12,002 nt of DNA. Source: Candidatus Omnitrophota bacterium (lineage in GTDB: Bacteria; Omnitrophota; Gorgyraeia; B26-G9). The translations under genes were made by a program, and so were the position numbers. Numbering within the stretch: position 1 is the first letter of the stretch; each line of letters starts with the position of its first letter. The notes beneath the pieces were generated by a model. It made no database searches, had not been told where the DNA came from, and saw nothing but the letters and a program-made list of their open reading frames with translations. Location of the stretch: NCBI GenBank assembly GCA_023136735.1, contig JAGLQQ010000262.1, positions 1-12,002 on the forward strand. Reading direction: 5' to 3'. Below, in pieces: positions 1-6,140 of this stretch.

Positions 1-36
1 TATCGACTATATATTAAACACGATTTAAAGGAAAAA

Positions 37-591
37 ATGCTGAAAATTTTTGAGGCTAGTCCTCTTTCGATTTTTGTTATTTATATTAGCCTCATTAATC
101 CTGTAATTCTGGAAGATTGGAAAGCTCCATTCGTCATTAGTGGACTTGCAGCGCTTATTGTCATTATTTCTTTGTTCTTAAGAAAAATAATGTTTAATCG
201 TATCATTTTTGGCGTTAATCTTTATTTGACCAGTGGTGCCTTGGCATTCATCACTCACCAATGGTGGTTATGCAGGATTTACAGCCAGCTTCAGGCTTCA
301 GGAATGATTCTATGGATGATAGCTGTGGGGATTCTAACTATTTTTTTTAGTCCAAAGGGATTCATCGGTGTCGTTTCATCTGATACAAATTCTATTAAAA
401 AATATTCTAACTATTTGTTACTGGTTTGCGTAATCGCGTTTGCCGTTTCATTCGGACTGCGCGCCAACAGATTATTGGCGGGAATTCTCACGTTCACCTG
501 TTTGTTTTCATTACAAAAATCATTTATGAAAACATTAGGGGATGCGGATAAAATTCTAGAGGAAGAACATAATGAAGCTCACCCGGGTTAA
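37..591 (+). CDS. Polytopic membrane protein of unknown function
   Basis: I do not recognise the family. The 184-residue protein is strongly hydrophobic, with about six likely membrane helices near residues 10-26, 31-49, 55-75, 88-104, 124-142 and 146-160, so it should sit in the inner membrane. The tail is short, charged and acidic (around LEEEHNE). An AAAGGA at 27-32 lies 4 nt before the chosen ATG. However, bases 1-36 are also open in the same frame, so the true start could lie beyond the left edge of the window. In another frame an upstream gene could end at a TAA at 26-28. The stop codon lies in the loop of an intrinsic terminator, so this gene ends its transcription unit. No catalytic motif is visible. 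Confidence 0.7.
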   Translation: MLKIFEASPLSIFVIYISLINPVILEDWKAPFVISGLAALIVIISLFLRKIMFNRIIFGVNLYLTSGALAFITHQWWLCRIYSQLQASGMILWMIAVGILTIFFSPKGFIGVVSSDTNSIKKYSNYLLLVCVIAFAVSFGLRANRLLAGILTFTCLFSLQKSFMKTLGDADKILEEEHNEAHPG

Positions 592-604
592 AGCCCGGGT
601 TTTT
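581..604 (+). terminator. Intrinsic terminator overlapping a stop codon
   Basis: A perfect 7-bp GC-rich stem (ACCCGGG at 581-587 with CCCGGGT at 594-600) is closed by a 6-nt loop and followed directly by T residues to 604. The loop contains the TAA stop (589-591) of the upstream membrane-protein gene, so the left arm is still coding sequence. Confidence 0.85.
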
Positions 605-668
605 AAAGCATGCGGGATAAAGATTTGGAATAAATTGATTTTTTTATCAAAGAAACAAGAAGGATATG

Positions 669-1367
669 ATGAATCAAAAGCTGGAGAATAAGATAGATCT
701 AACCAGGGAAAAGTGTCCATTATGCAAGTCTGAGAATATTCAAAGATTTCATTGTGATAAAACGCGTGAATATTTAAGCTGTGATGTGTGTTCTTTGGTC
801 TTTGTGCCTGCTGTTTATTTTATATCAAAACCTAAAGAAAAACAGAGATATGATACCCATCAGAACAGCCAGGATGATCAAGGCTATCGAAAATTTCTTA
901 ACCGCACATTCCTTGCAATGCAAAAGATTATAAAACCTGAAAGCAGCGGTTTGGATTTCGGTTCAGGCCCCGGGCCTACACTTTCTGTTATGTTTGAGGA
1001 AGTAGGGCATAAGATGTCTATTTTTGACTATTTTTATGCGAAGGATAAATCCGCGTTTGATAAGAAGTATGATTTTATTACAGCCACAGAGGTTCTTGAG
1101 CATCTGCATCATCCGCAGCAGGAGTTGGATAGATTGTGGTCTTGCTTAAAACCCGGCGGAAAATTAGGCATAATGACAAAACTTGTTTTAAACAGGCAGG
1201 CTTTTTCAGCTTGGCATTATACAAATGACATGACGCATGTTTGTTTTTATTCAAAATCGACATTCCGCTGGCTGGCGGAGAGATGGCAGGCAGAGATTGA
1301 TCTTATAGATAAAGATGTTATCTTCTTTTATAAGAATACAGCCCAATGTAAGAGGAATATAGGATGA
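669..1367 (+). CDS. Zinc-ribbon class I SAM-dependent methyltransferase
   Basis: This is a predicted cytoplasmic S-adenosylmethionine-dependent methyltransferase of unknown substrate. An N-terminal zinc-ribbon-like module has two CxxC pairs (C16/C19 and C38/C41). A Rossmann methyltransferase domain follows, with motif I LDFGSGPG at about 95-101, an acidic residue after the next strand (FDYF, about 119-122), TATEVLEHL at about 138-146 and the LKPGGKLGI strand at about 160-168. The C-terminal part, with NDMTHVCFYS, resembles a family of stand-alone methyltransferases often annotated only by domain. Two adjacent ATGs exist (666 and 669). AAGAAGGA at 657-664 is better spaced for 669. The stop TGA overlaps an ATG at 1364, so a further gene was once translationally coupled downstream. 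The methylated substrate cannot be told from the sequence. Confidence 0.85.
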   Translation: MNQKLENKIDLTREKCPLCKSENIQRFHCDKTREYLSCDVCSLVFVPAVYFISKPKEKQRYDTHQNSQDDQGYRKFLNRTFLAMQKIIKPESSGLDFGSGPGPTLSVMFEEVGHKMSIFDYFYAKDKSAFDKKYDFITATEVLEHLHHPQQELDRLWSCLKPGGKLGIMTKLVLNRQAFSAWHYTNDMTHVCFYSKSTFRWLAERWQAEIDLIDKDVIFFYKNTAQCKRNIG

Positions 1368-1420
1368 AAAAGATTGTGCATATTCCCTCACAGTCACGCA
1401 GGATGCGGGCTCGAGAATGA
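1364..1420 (+). pseudogene. Truncated start of a downstream gene (18 codons)
   Basis: A reading frame opens with an ATGA overlap on the methyltransferase stop and is preceded by a purine-rich AGAGGA at 1350-1355, as expected for a coupled operon gene. It begins MKKIVHIP, a plausible natural N-terminus, but meets a TGA after 18 codons. No continuation is visible in the other frames before the convergent ispH gene. I read it as the 5' remnant of a deleted or rearranged gene. A genuine small peptide is the alternative. Confidence 0.35.
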
Positions 1421-1491
1421 GTAAAAACAGTTTTCATGTCCGAACAATTTACTCCCTTTTCTGTCAACCTATTTCAGGATACCACACTCAA

Positions 1492-1516
1492 CCCCTACCC
1501 CCCACACCCTAAACCC
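1492..1516 (-). other. G-quadruplex motif spanning the ispH stop codon
   Basis: On the minus strand there are four G-runs with short loops: GGG, TTTA, GGG, TGT, GGGGGG, TA, GGGG. The second run contains the last base of the ispH TAG stop (1509-1511). It is the only such G-rich tract I noticed in this AT-rich window, and it lies at the 3' end of the isoprenoid operon where no ordinary hairpin terminator is visible. Formation of a quadruplex in RNA or DNA is inferred only. Confidence 0.55.
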
Positions 1517-2351
1517 TATTCTTGATGAAGGATTCAATTTCTTTTATTATATAATCAGGAGTAGAGGCTCCGGCGCCTATTCCGACCTTAATCTTGTCTT
1601 TAAACCAGCATTTTTTGATCTCGCTTTTTGAGTTTACCCAATACGTGTTTGGGTTGATCTTTTTGGAAAGCTCATATAAACGCTTGGTATTCGCGCTGCT
1701 CTTTGCTCCGATGATTATCATAATATCCTGAGTAGAGGGAAGCTGCTGAATTTCTTTTTGTTTGAGCCTTGTAGGCTGACAGATCGTATTGCGGAATATC
1801 AATTTCTTTATCTGTTTTTTTAATTCAGCAACTATGTCTTTAACTTTTTCTTGATTTTGAGTTGACTGTACGACAACGGCTGCTTTTTTAATATGTGATA
1901 ATTGCAGTCGCTTGATCTCTTTTTTGTTTGAAAGAACAATAGGCTTGTTTTTGAGATTTCCTTTAATGCCGATGACTTCATCATGTTTCTTGTCGCCAAT
2001 AATTATAATCGTATAGTTTTGTTCTTCATATCTCTTGGCAATTGAATGGATCTCTTTAACCATCGGGCAGGTGGCGTCAATTATTTTATAACCGAGCTTT
2101 TTCGCCTGATCATATACACTTTTCTGAGCTCCGTGCGCGCGGATTAATAAAACTCCATTACCTTGTGTTTTGAGCTTGGTAATTTTTTTTATACCGATTT
2201 TCTTTATATCACTGACAACCCTTGGATTGTGCACAATATCACCAAGCATATAAATATTTTTACGCGATTTGGCTGTTTGCTGTGCCAGGCGCAAAGCACG
2301 CAGTACTCCAAAACAAAAACCAGCGCTTTTAGTTATAGTTATTTTCTTCAT
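1509..2351 (-). CDS. ispH: 4-hydroxy-3-methylbut-2-enyl diphosphate reductase
   Basis: This is the last enzyme of the MEP pathway. It reduces HMBPP to IPP and DMAPP with an iron-sulfur cluster in the cytoplasm. The 280-residue protein has the three cluster cysteines C13 (GFCFGV), C95 (DATCP) and C191 (NTICQPT). It also has the substrate-binding residues expected from E. coli IspH: H41 (HNPRVV), H73 (RAHG), H123 and E125 (KKHDEV), the GAKSSAN segment at about 215-221, and GAGASTPD near 259-266. Length is slightly below the usual 300 or so, and no key residue is missing. It starts 8 nt after the polyprenyl synthase stop and is probably co-transcribed with it. The only ribosome-binding candidate is a weak AAAGG about 12 nt upstream. 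This gene indicates the MEP route rather than the mevalonate route. Confidence 0.95.
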   Translation of the reverse strand: MKKITITKSAGFCFGVLRALRLAQQTAKSRKNIYMLGDIVHNPRVVSDIKKIGIKKITKLKTQGNGVLLIRAHGAQKSVYDQAKKLGYKIIDATCPMVKEIHSIAKRYEEQNYTIIIIGDKKHDEVIGIKGNLKNKPIVLSNKKEIKRLQLSHIKKAAVVVQSTQNQEKVKDIVAELKKQIKKLIFRNTICQPTRLKQKEIQQLPSTQDIMIIIGAKSSANTKRLYELSKKINPNTYWVNSKSEIKKCWFKDKIKVGIGAGASTPDYIIKEIESFIKNRV

Positions 2352-2359
2352 GGTTTTAA

Positions 2360-3397
2360 TCAGCCTTTAATAAAAGATAACATGAAATCTTTAAGAAGTT
2401 TTCTTTGAGAGGAGTTGATCTTCAGACTCAAAATGATTTTTTGGGATTTATTAAGAAGTTTAGATATTTGACGCTTTGCAGTATCATGTGCTCCAGTATT
2501 AATAATAATACACCTGATATATTCCAGATCTTTGAGAGTAAGGTTTTTATTACCCAGGCATTGCTTTATAAATTTTCGGTCTTTTAAAGAGGCAGATTTA
2601 TAAGCTAAAAATATTGGCAGTGTTTTTTTTGACTCGAGCATGTCACTTAAAACCGATTTTCCGATTTTCTGACTCTGCCCGAATAAACCCAGCAAATCAT
2701 CCTGAATCTGAAATGCCTCACCTAAAAGTTCTCCCAGAATTGATACTTTGGCGATCTCAGTTTTTGGCGCCCCGGCCATTATACAGCCGCAGACAAGAGG
2801 GGATTTAAAAGTATATTCAGCTGTCTTAAGCAGATAGTTAAGCCGGATGTCCTTAAGTCTAATCCTGTCTATCCGCGTAAAACCGTTTAGCACATCTATA
2901 AACTCACCTGTACCGGTGAGGACTGTCGATGTTAGGAATACCTTTAGAGCCTCAGGCTGAATCTTCTGAGAGGGATTTGAGTCTGAAAATGCTTCAATGG
3001 ACATTGCGTAAATAATGTCGCCGATAACAATGCTTAAGTCCCGACATGTAGAAACGGATAATTTGAGTGAGTTTTTGAGAACCATATGCATAGTTGGTTT
3101 ACCGCGGCGAGTGTTTGAATTGTCAATAATATCATCGTGAACCAGCAGGAAAGCATGCAAAAGCTCAAAAGCAAGGGAAGTTTTTATTATTGATTCTGGT
3201 ATTGTATTTCCCAAAGCATAAGTCTGGTAAGAAAGGAGAAAAAATATCGGCCTAATCCGTTTACCATCACGCATTACGAATTCTTTAATGCTTTTGCTGA
3301 TGAGAGGGTTGATTTTATCAAGCTTGCGCGAGTGAATCGCGTGATCGAGGAAAAGCTTTAACTGTTTGTTTATTTTGGCTTTAAGTATGGTTTTCAT
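2360..3397 (-). CDS. Polyprenyl (probably geranylgeranyl-type) diphosphate synthase
   Basis: This is a trans-isoprenyl diphosphate synthase, which condenses IPP onto allylic diphosphates. Visible motifs are DGKRIRP (44-50), the first aspartate-rich motif DDIID (88-92) followed by RRGKPT, and the second motif QIQDDLLGLFG (230-240), followed by IGKS and an SKKTLP segment. The second motif has Gly where the third Asp of DDxxD often stands, a variant found in many GGPP-type synthases. F83, five residues before the first motif, together with the absence of an insertion in that motif, matches archaeal-type (type I) short-chain determinants, suggesting a C20 rather than C40+ product. At 345 residues it is normal in length. 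There is no clear ribosome-binding site before the ATG. It heads the minus-strand operon with ispH. Confidence 0.92.
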   Translation of the reverse strand: MKTILKAKINKQLKLFLDHAIHSRKLDKINPLISKSIKEFVMRDGKRIRPIFFLLSYQTYALGNTIPESIIKTSLAFELLHAFLLVHDDIIDNSNTRRGKPTMHMVLKNSLKLSVSTCRDLSIVIGDIIYAMSIEAFSDSNPSQKIQPEALKVFLTSTVLTGTGEFIDVLNGFTRIDRIRLKDIRLNYLLKTAEYTFKSPLVCGCIMAGAPKTEIAKVSILGELLGEAFQIQDDLLGLFGQSQKIGKSVLSDMLESKKTLPIFLAYKSASLKDRKFIKQCLGNKNLTLKDLEYIRCIIINTGAHDTAKRQISKLLNKSQKIILSLKINSSQRKLLKDFMLSFIKG

Positions 3398-3427
3398 GAA
3401 ATTTATACTAACATATTGTTATTATAA

Positions 3428-3456
3428 TTGCAAAATTAAGTTAAATGTAATAGAAT
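3428..3456 (+). promoter_or_regulatory. Sigma70-type promoter for the ybaB-like gene
   Basis: A -35 box TTGCAA (3428-3433, 4/6 match) and a -10 box TAGAAT (3451-3456, 5/6) are separated by 17 nt in the AT-rich divergent intergenic region. The start codon lies about 46 nt downstream. On the other strand of the same region a TATAAT (about 3422-3427) could serve the isoprenoid operon, but its -35 is poor. Confidence 0.5.
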
Positions 3457-3502
3457 ATGTTGAATTAGAATTGGACTTAACTTTAAAAGAAAGGAATATA
3501 AA

Positions 3503-3802
3503 ATGTTGGATAAAATGAAAAGTATGTTCGAAGCTCAAAGTAAAATGAAAGCAATTCAAAAGGGGCTTGAAAATATCTCAGTTGATCATGAGGGAGCAGG
3601 CGGTAAAATCAAGATTAGGATGAGCGGTACTCAGAAGGTTCTCTCTGTATCAATTGATGAGTCCCTACTTTTAGCTGATAATAAGCAAGTGATTGAAAGA
3701 GATCTCATAAGTACTATAAATAATGCCTCAACAAAAGTTCAGAAAGTTGCAGCACAAGAGTTGAAATCTGCTATGGGAGATCTGAAAATACCAGGTCTTT
3801 GA
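3503..3802 (+). CDS. YbaB/EbfC family nucleoid-associated protein
   Basis: This small DNA-binding protein of 99 residues has the usual YbaB length and layout. A charged N-terminal helix (about 1-25) is followed by the family strand region with VDHEGAGGKIKIRMSG (27-42) and VLSVSIDESLL (46-56), then a C-terminal helix that would pack in the dimer. Family members bind DNA as dimers and affect nucleoid structure and gene expression. AAGAAAGGA lies about 7 nt before the ATG, and a good promoter is found at 3428-3456. In many bacteria this gene lies between dnaX and recR. Neither is here, and the next feature is a broken GGDEF fragment on the other strand, so the neighbourhood has been rearranged. 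Confidence 0.88.
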   Translation: MLDKMKSMFEAQSKMKAIQKGLENISVDHEGAGGKIKIRMSGTQKVLSVSIDESLLLADNKQVIERDLISTINNASTKVQKVAAQELKSAMGDLKIPGL

Positions 3803-3808
3803 TACTTG

Positions 3809-3973
3809 TTAAAGGGTTTGATTGTAAGGCACAGCACTCTCTTTATTGCGGCCTGAATGTTTAGTCTCATAAAGCTGCTGGTCAAGAGCGCGGATTACTG
3901 TGTCGACATCCAACCCGTCATGTCCGTCAAAACTTACCAGCCCAAGACTAATAGTCAATTTAATCAAAGGCAA
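3809..3973 (-). pseudogene. C-terminal remnant of a GGDEF diguanylate cyclase
   Basis: The minus strand encodes 54 codons ending in TAA (3809-3811). The translation contains LTISLGLVSFD followed by VIRALDQQLYETKHSGRNK, which is the characteristic end of a GGDEF domain (TISIGVA strand, then ADxALYxAKxxGRN helix). The active-site GGDEF half is absent: upstream the frame meets TGA (3974-3976) and then a hairpin, and no earlier GGDEF sequence is found up to 4048. No start or ribosome-binding site is present. It is a dead fragment of a c-di-GMP-synthesising enzyme, left by deletion or rearrangement between the ybaB-like gene and the acylphosphatase gene. A frameshifted full gene is excluded because the other frames beyond the break do not resemble the domain. 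Confidence 0.8.
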
Positions 3974-3976
3974 TCA

Positions 3977-3998
3977 TCTATGGGCTCATGCCCATAGA
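3977..3998. repeat. Perfect 9-bp inverted repeat (hairpin)
   Basis: TCTATGGGC (3977-3985) pairs perfectly with GCCCATAGA (3990-3998) around a TCAT loop. No T-run follows on either strand, so it is not a standard terminator. It begins one base beyond the stop that bounds the GGDEF remnant, and it lies about 50 nt upstream of the acylphosphatase start. Confidence 0.7.
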
Positions 3999-4048
3999 AT
4001 TCTGCAGCAATAATTAAACTAATGCTATTATATTGGAGAGTTTAGATA

Positions 4049-4324
4049 ATGGGGATAAAACAAGCACATATATTCTATTCAGGCATTGTGCAGGGGGTAG
4101 GATTCAGGTATCGAAGCCAGGCTATTGCAAAAAGTCTGAATATCCGGGGCTGGGTGAGAAACCTGGCTGATGGAAGGGTGGAAATAATCGCACAAGCTAA
4201 TGAAAGTGAGCTTGATGAGTTTATCATAACACTGGAGTCATCGCTGGGGGATTATATAAAAAATAAGCAAGTTTGCTTTGAAGATGCGGATGAGATTTTA
4301 AAAGGGTTTGATATTAGTTTTTAA
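4049..4324 (+). CDS. acyP: Acylphosphatase
   Basis: This is a small cytoplasmic enzyme that hydrolyses carboxyl-phosphate anhydrides such as acetyl phosphate and 1,3-bisphosphoglycerate. At 91 residues it has the family's normal length. The signature GIVQGVGFRYR (12-22) carries the catalytic phosphate-binding Arg20, and GWVRNLADGRVE (34-45) carries the catalytic Asn38. The C-terminal strands are intact. The ATG at 4049 is supported by GGAGAG at 4035-4040 with 8-nt spacing. It stands alone on the plus strand between the GGDEF remnant and the leader of the secretion operon. Its physiological substrate here is unknown. Confidence 0.95.
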   Translation: MGIKQAHIFYSGIVQGVGFRYRSQAIAKSLNIRGWVRNLADGRVEIIAQANESELDEFIITLESSLGDYIKNKQVCFEDADEILKGFDISF

Positions 4325-4350
4325 AAGTTACATCATAAAGTAATCTGTTT

Positions 4351-4370
4351 AATTATCAAAAGAGATAATT
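4351..4370. repeat. AT-rich 7-bp hairpin downstream of acyP
   Basis: AATTATC (4351-4357) and GATAATT (4364-4370) pair around AAAAGA. A six-T run occurs only at 4392-4397, too far to make a standard terminator. It may stabilise the acyP 3' end or bind a regulator, but its function is unknown. Confidence 0.4.
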
Positions 4371-4405
4371 GAGGGTAATGATAAGCTGTTATTTTTTGTG
4401 TAATG

Positions 4406-4447
4406 TTGGAAAAAAAGCTTGTGGAGTTATAATCGATAAGTTATAAT
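4406..4447 (+). promoter_or_regulatory. Two overlapping sigma70-type promoters of the secretion operon
   Basis: One promoter has TTGGAA (4406-4411), a 16-nt spacer and a perfect TATAAT (4428-4433). A second has TTGTGG (4419-4424), a 17-nt spacer and another perfect TATAAT (4442-4447). Both point into the gene at 4519 and would leave a leader of roughly 65-80 nt. That leader contains a small hairpin, TGGCC/GGCCA closed by a GTAA (GNRA-type) tetraloop, at 4496-4509, just before the start codon. Confidence 0.55.
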
Positions 4448-4518
4448 AAATACAGATTAGTATAAAGGATACGCAAAATAGGACTTGCGGAATAATTGGC
4501 CGTAAGGCCAGGTCAGGG

Positions 4519-5007
4519 ATGATGAAACAATTTATTTGTTTGATTTGCTGTGGATTAGTTATTTTTCTGTTGACTGGGTTTGATTCTGGTATTGAAGCTG
4601 AGAAGATTAAAGATGCCCAAGTTAAACCCACTGGCCGTGTACTCAAATATGAAGAACCAGTTGTCCTGCAAGAATCAAACCAAGACCTCTATCATGAATA
4701 TCACCTTCTTGTGATTACTTTGTTAGAGGAATCAAGTGACTCTCTTTCAGAAGATCCGGACTGGTCATACCACATGGCAAATAATGCCTATAATTACATT
4801 AAACTTATTATCAAATTAGTTAAAGAAGAGCATCAAGATATATTTATAAATAAAATTAAAGACATCAAGGCTTTAATAATCGATTTGAGTAAGCGTAATA
4901 TACCAAATTCAAAAAAGCAAAAACTTAGTATTGCCCTGAATGCTCTGGCTGAGGATTTAGAGAAAAACTTTAACTTCGAAAAGATACAATTATGGATAAA
5001 GGATTAA
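4519..5007 (+). CDS. Exported helical protein of unknown function
   Basis: I do not recognise the family. The first 20 residues (MMKQF, then a hydrophobic stretch to about LLTG) form a signal peptide or membrane anchor. The cysteines at 7, 10 and 11 lie inside the hydrophobic core and do not make a convincing lipobox. The mature part is hydrophilic and mostly helical: an extended linker (about 25-55) precedes helices at about 56-75, 84-105, 106-125 and 133-160. Expected location is the periplasm or periplasmic face of the inner membrane. Two ATGs (4519, 4522) follow a purine-rich AGGTCAGGG. It is the first gene of a tightly packed operon of secretion-type genes and overlaps the next gene by 16 nt, so a role with that system is plausible but unproven. 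Confidence 0.7.
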   Translation: MMKQFICLICCGLVIFLLTGFDSGIEAEKIKDAQVKPTGRVLKYEEPVVLQESNQDLYHEYHLLVITLLEESSDSLSEDPDWSYHMANNAYNYIKLIIKLVKEEHQDIFINKIKDIKALIIDLSKRNIPNSKKQKLSIALNALAEDLEKNFNFEKIQLWIKD

Positions 5008-5609
5008 TAGTAGAGCCAATTGTCGTCGGAGAACTTGCTACAAATTGCTATGTTCTTGGCAGCAATAAATCAAAAGAGGCTATAGTTATAGATCCTGGCG
5101 CGGATTCAAGGGCTATTAAGGCTGTTTTGACTCGTAACGGGTTGAGCTTGAATTGCATTATTTTAACTCACGGACATTATGACCATATCGGCGCTCTGGA
5201 TGATTTTAATGTGCCTGTGTACATCCATGCTGATGATCTGGAGTTTATGAAAAATTCCTCGATGAATCTTTCTTCAAGTTTTGGTCTTGATGAGAAATTT
5301 GATGCTGTATTTAGGGCGGTAAAGGATGGTGAAAATATTACTGTAACTGATATGGAGATATTGGTTATTCATACTCCTGGACATACCCCCGGCGGTATTT
5401 GCCTGCAAATAGGAGCAATTCTTTTTAGCGGTGATACGCTTTTTCGAAATGGGATCGGACGGACTGATTTACCAGGAGGATCGTTTGAGCAGATAGAGCA
5501 TTCAATAAAAGAGAGATTATTCGCATTTAATGATGATATAATAGTATTTCCGGGGCATGGGCCGGCTACAACAATTAAAGAGGAAAAAGAAGGAAATTGT
5601 TTTTTATGA
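4992..5609 (+). CDS. Glyoxalase II-like metallo-beta-lactamase-fold hydrolase
   Basis: This is a predicted cytoplasmic metallo-hydrolase with a two-metal centre. Visible ligands are THGHYDH (59-65), H131 in HTPGHTPGG, D148 in FSGDTLF and H189 in FPGHGPATT. GIGRTDLPGG (154-163) and the length of 205 residues fit the short glyoxalase II-like group (YcbL/BLR type), which lacks the C-terminal substrate domain of true glyoxalase II. The substrate is probably a thioester but cannot be fixed from sequence. The start overlaps the preceding gene by 16 nt without a strong ribosome-binding site, implying translational coupling. The stop overlaps the next gene by 4 nt (ATGA). Its place directly before PilO/GspC-like genes is unusual and may only reflect co-transcription. 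Confidence 0.9.
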   Translation: MDKGLIVEPIVVGELATNCYVLGSNKSKEAIVIDPGADSRAIKAVLTRNGLSLNCIILTHGHYDHIGALDDFNVPVYIHADDLEFMKNSSMNLSSSFGLDEKFDAVFRAVKDGENITVTDMEILVIHTPGHTPGGICLQIGAILFSGDTLFRNGIGRTDLPGGSFEQIEHSIKERLFAFNDDIIVFPGHGPATTIKEEKEGNCFL

Positions 5610-6130
5610 CACTTAATAGCAGAGAAATATTTCTCATGGGTTTTTATGTGCTGATGATAGTCGGCATTGGAGTTTATTTTTTCTTTTTCCAGATTGTTTC
5701 ACCTGCGCATAGCATGCTCACAAACAAGATTTCCTCTACGGAAGAGGCATTATTAAGGGTAACTAAGATATTAAGTACAAGCGATATTGTTGAAAAGGAA
5801 TTTGATTCTTTTCAAGGTAAGTTTTCCCCCCAGGCAATTAAGGAAACCGTATCTACGGATATCCTTCAGGATATAAAGGTAAAAGCTTCTGAGGCTGGTT
5901 TGAATGTGATAAATCTGAAGCCTTTGACAGTAAAGCAGGATGGCTTACAGGGAGAATTTGATTTTAAACTTGAAACAGAGGGTCATTTAAAAAACTTTGG
6001 TAAGTTTCTTTACGATCTTGATGATTCACCCTATATTTTCGGCATAAAACATACTCAAATTAATGCCCAGGAAAGAGGCGCACCGCTGAAATTGCAGTTG
6101 CTGCTTAGTGCTGTGTTGGCAAAAAAGTGA
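5606..6130 (+). CDS. PilO/GspM-like inner-membrane assembly protein
   Basis: This is probably a bitopic inner-membrane component of a type IV pilus or type II secretion machine. A short cytoplasmic tail is followed by one membrane helix (about 9-30, rich in Phe/Val/Ile), then a periplasmic helical region likely to form a coiled coil (about 35-60). A compact alpha/beta domain (about 85-172), including LKNFGKFLYDLDDSPYIF, is typical of the ferredoxin-like fold of PilO/GspM. Sequence similarity in this family is low, so the call rests on architecture and on the GspC-like and secretin genes directly downstream. I chose ATG 5606, which overlaps the previous stop as ATGA and has AAGAAGGA upstream (5587-5594). 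A TTG at 5597 lies too close to that site. No PilM or PilN-like gene precedes it. Confidence 0.7.
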   Translation: MTLNSREIFLMGFYVLMIVGIGVYFFFFQIVSPAHSMLTNKISSTEEALLRVTKILSTSDIVEKEFDSFQGKFSPQAIKETVSTDILQDIKVKASEAGLNVINLKPLTVKQDGLQGEFDFKLETEGHLKNFGKFLYDLDDSPYIFGIKHTQINAQERGAPLKLQLLLSAVLAKK

Positions 6131-6140
6131 TTGAATTATT

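Noticed and set aside
965..977. GC-rich palindrome around CCCGGG in the methyltransferase gene
   Set aside because: It simply encodes the conserved SGPGP motif I and needs no other explanation.
4351..4397. Terminator for acyP
   Set aside because: The 7-bp hairpin is AT-only except for one pair and the T-run begins 21 nt later, so it does not fit an intrinsic terminator.
4389..4646. Minus-strand frame across the secretion operon leader
   Set aside because: It overlaps the two promoters and the start of the exported protein gene and has no protein-like features.
5597..5605. TTG start for the PilO/GspM-like gene
   Set aside because: It is only 2 nt after the purine-rich site. ATG 5606 makes the standard ATGA overlap with the upstream stop.
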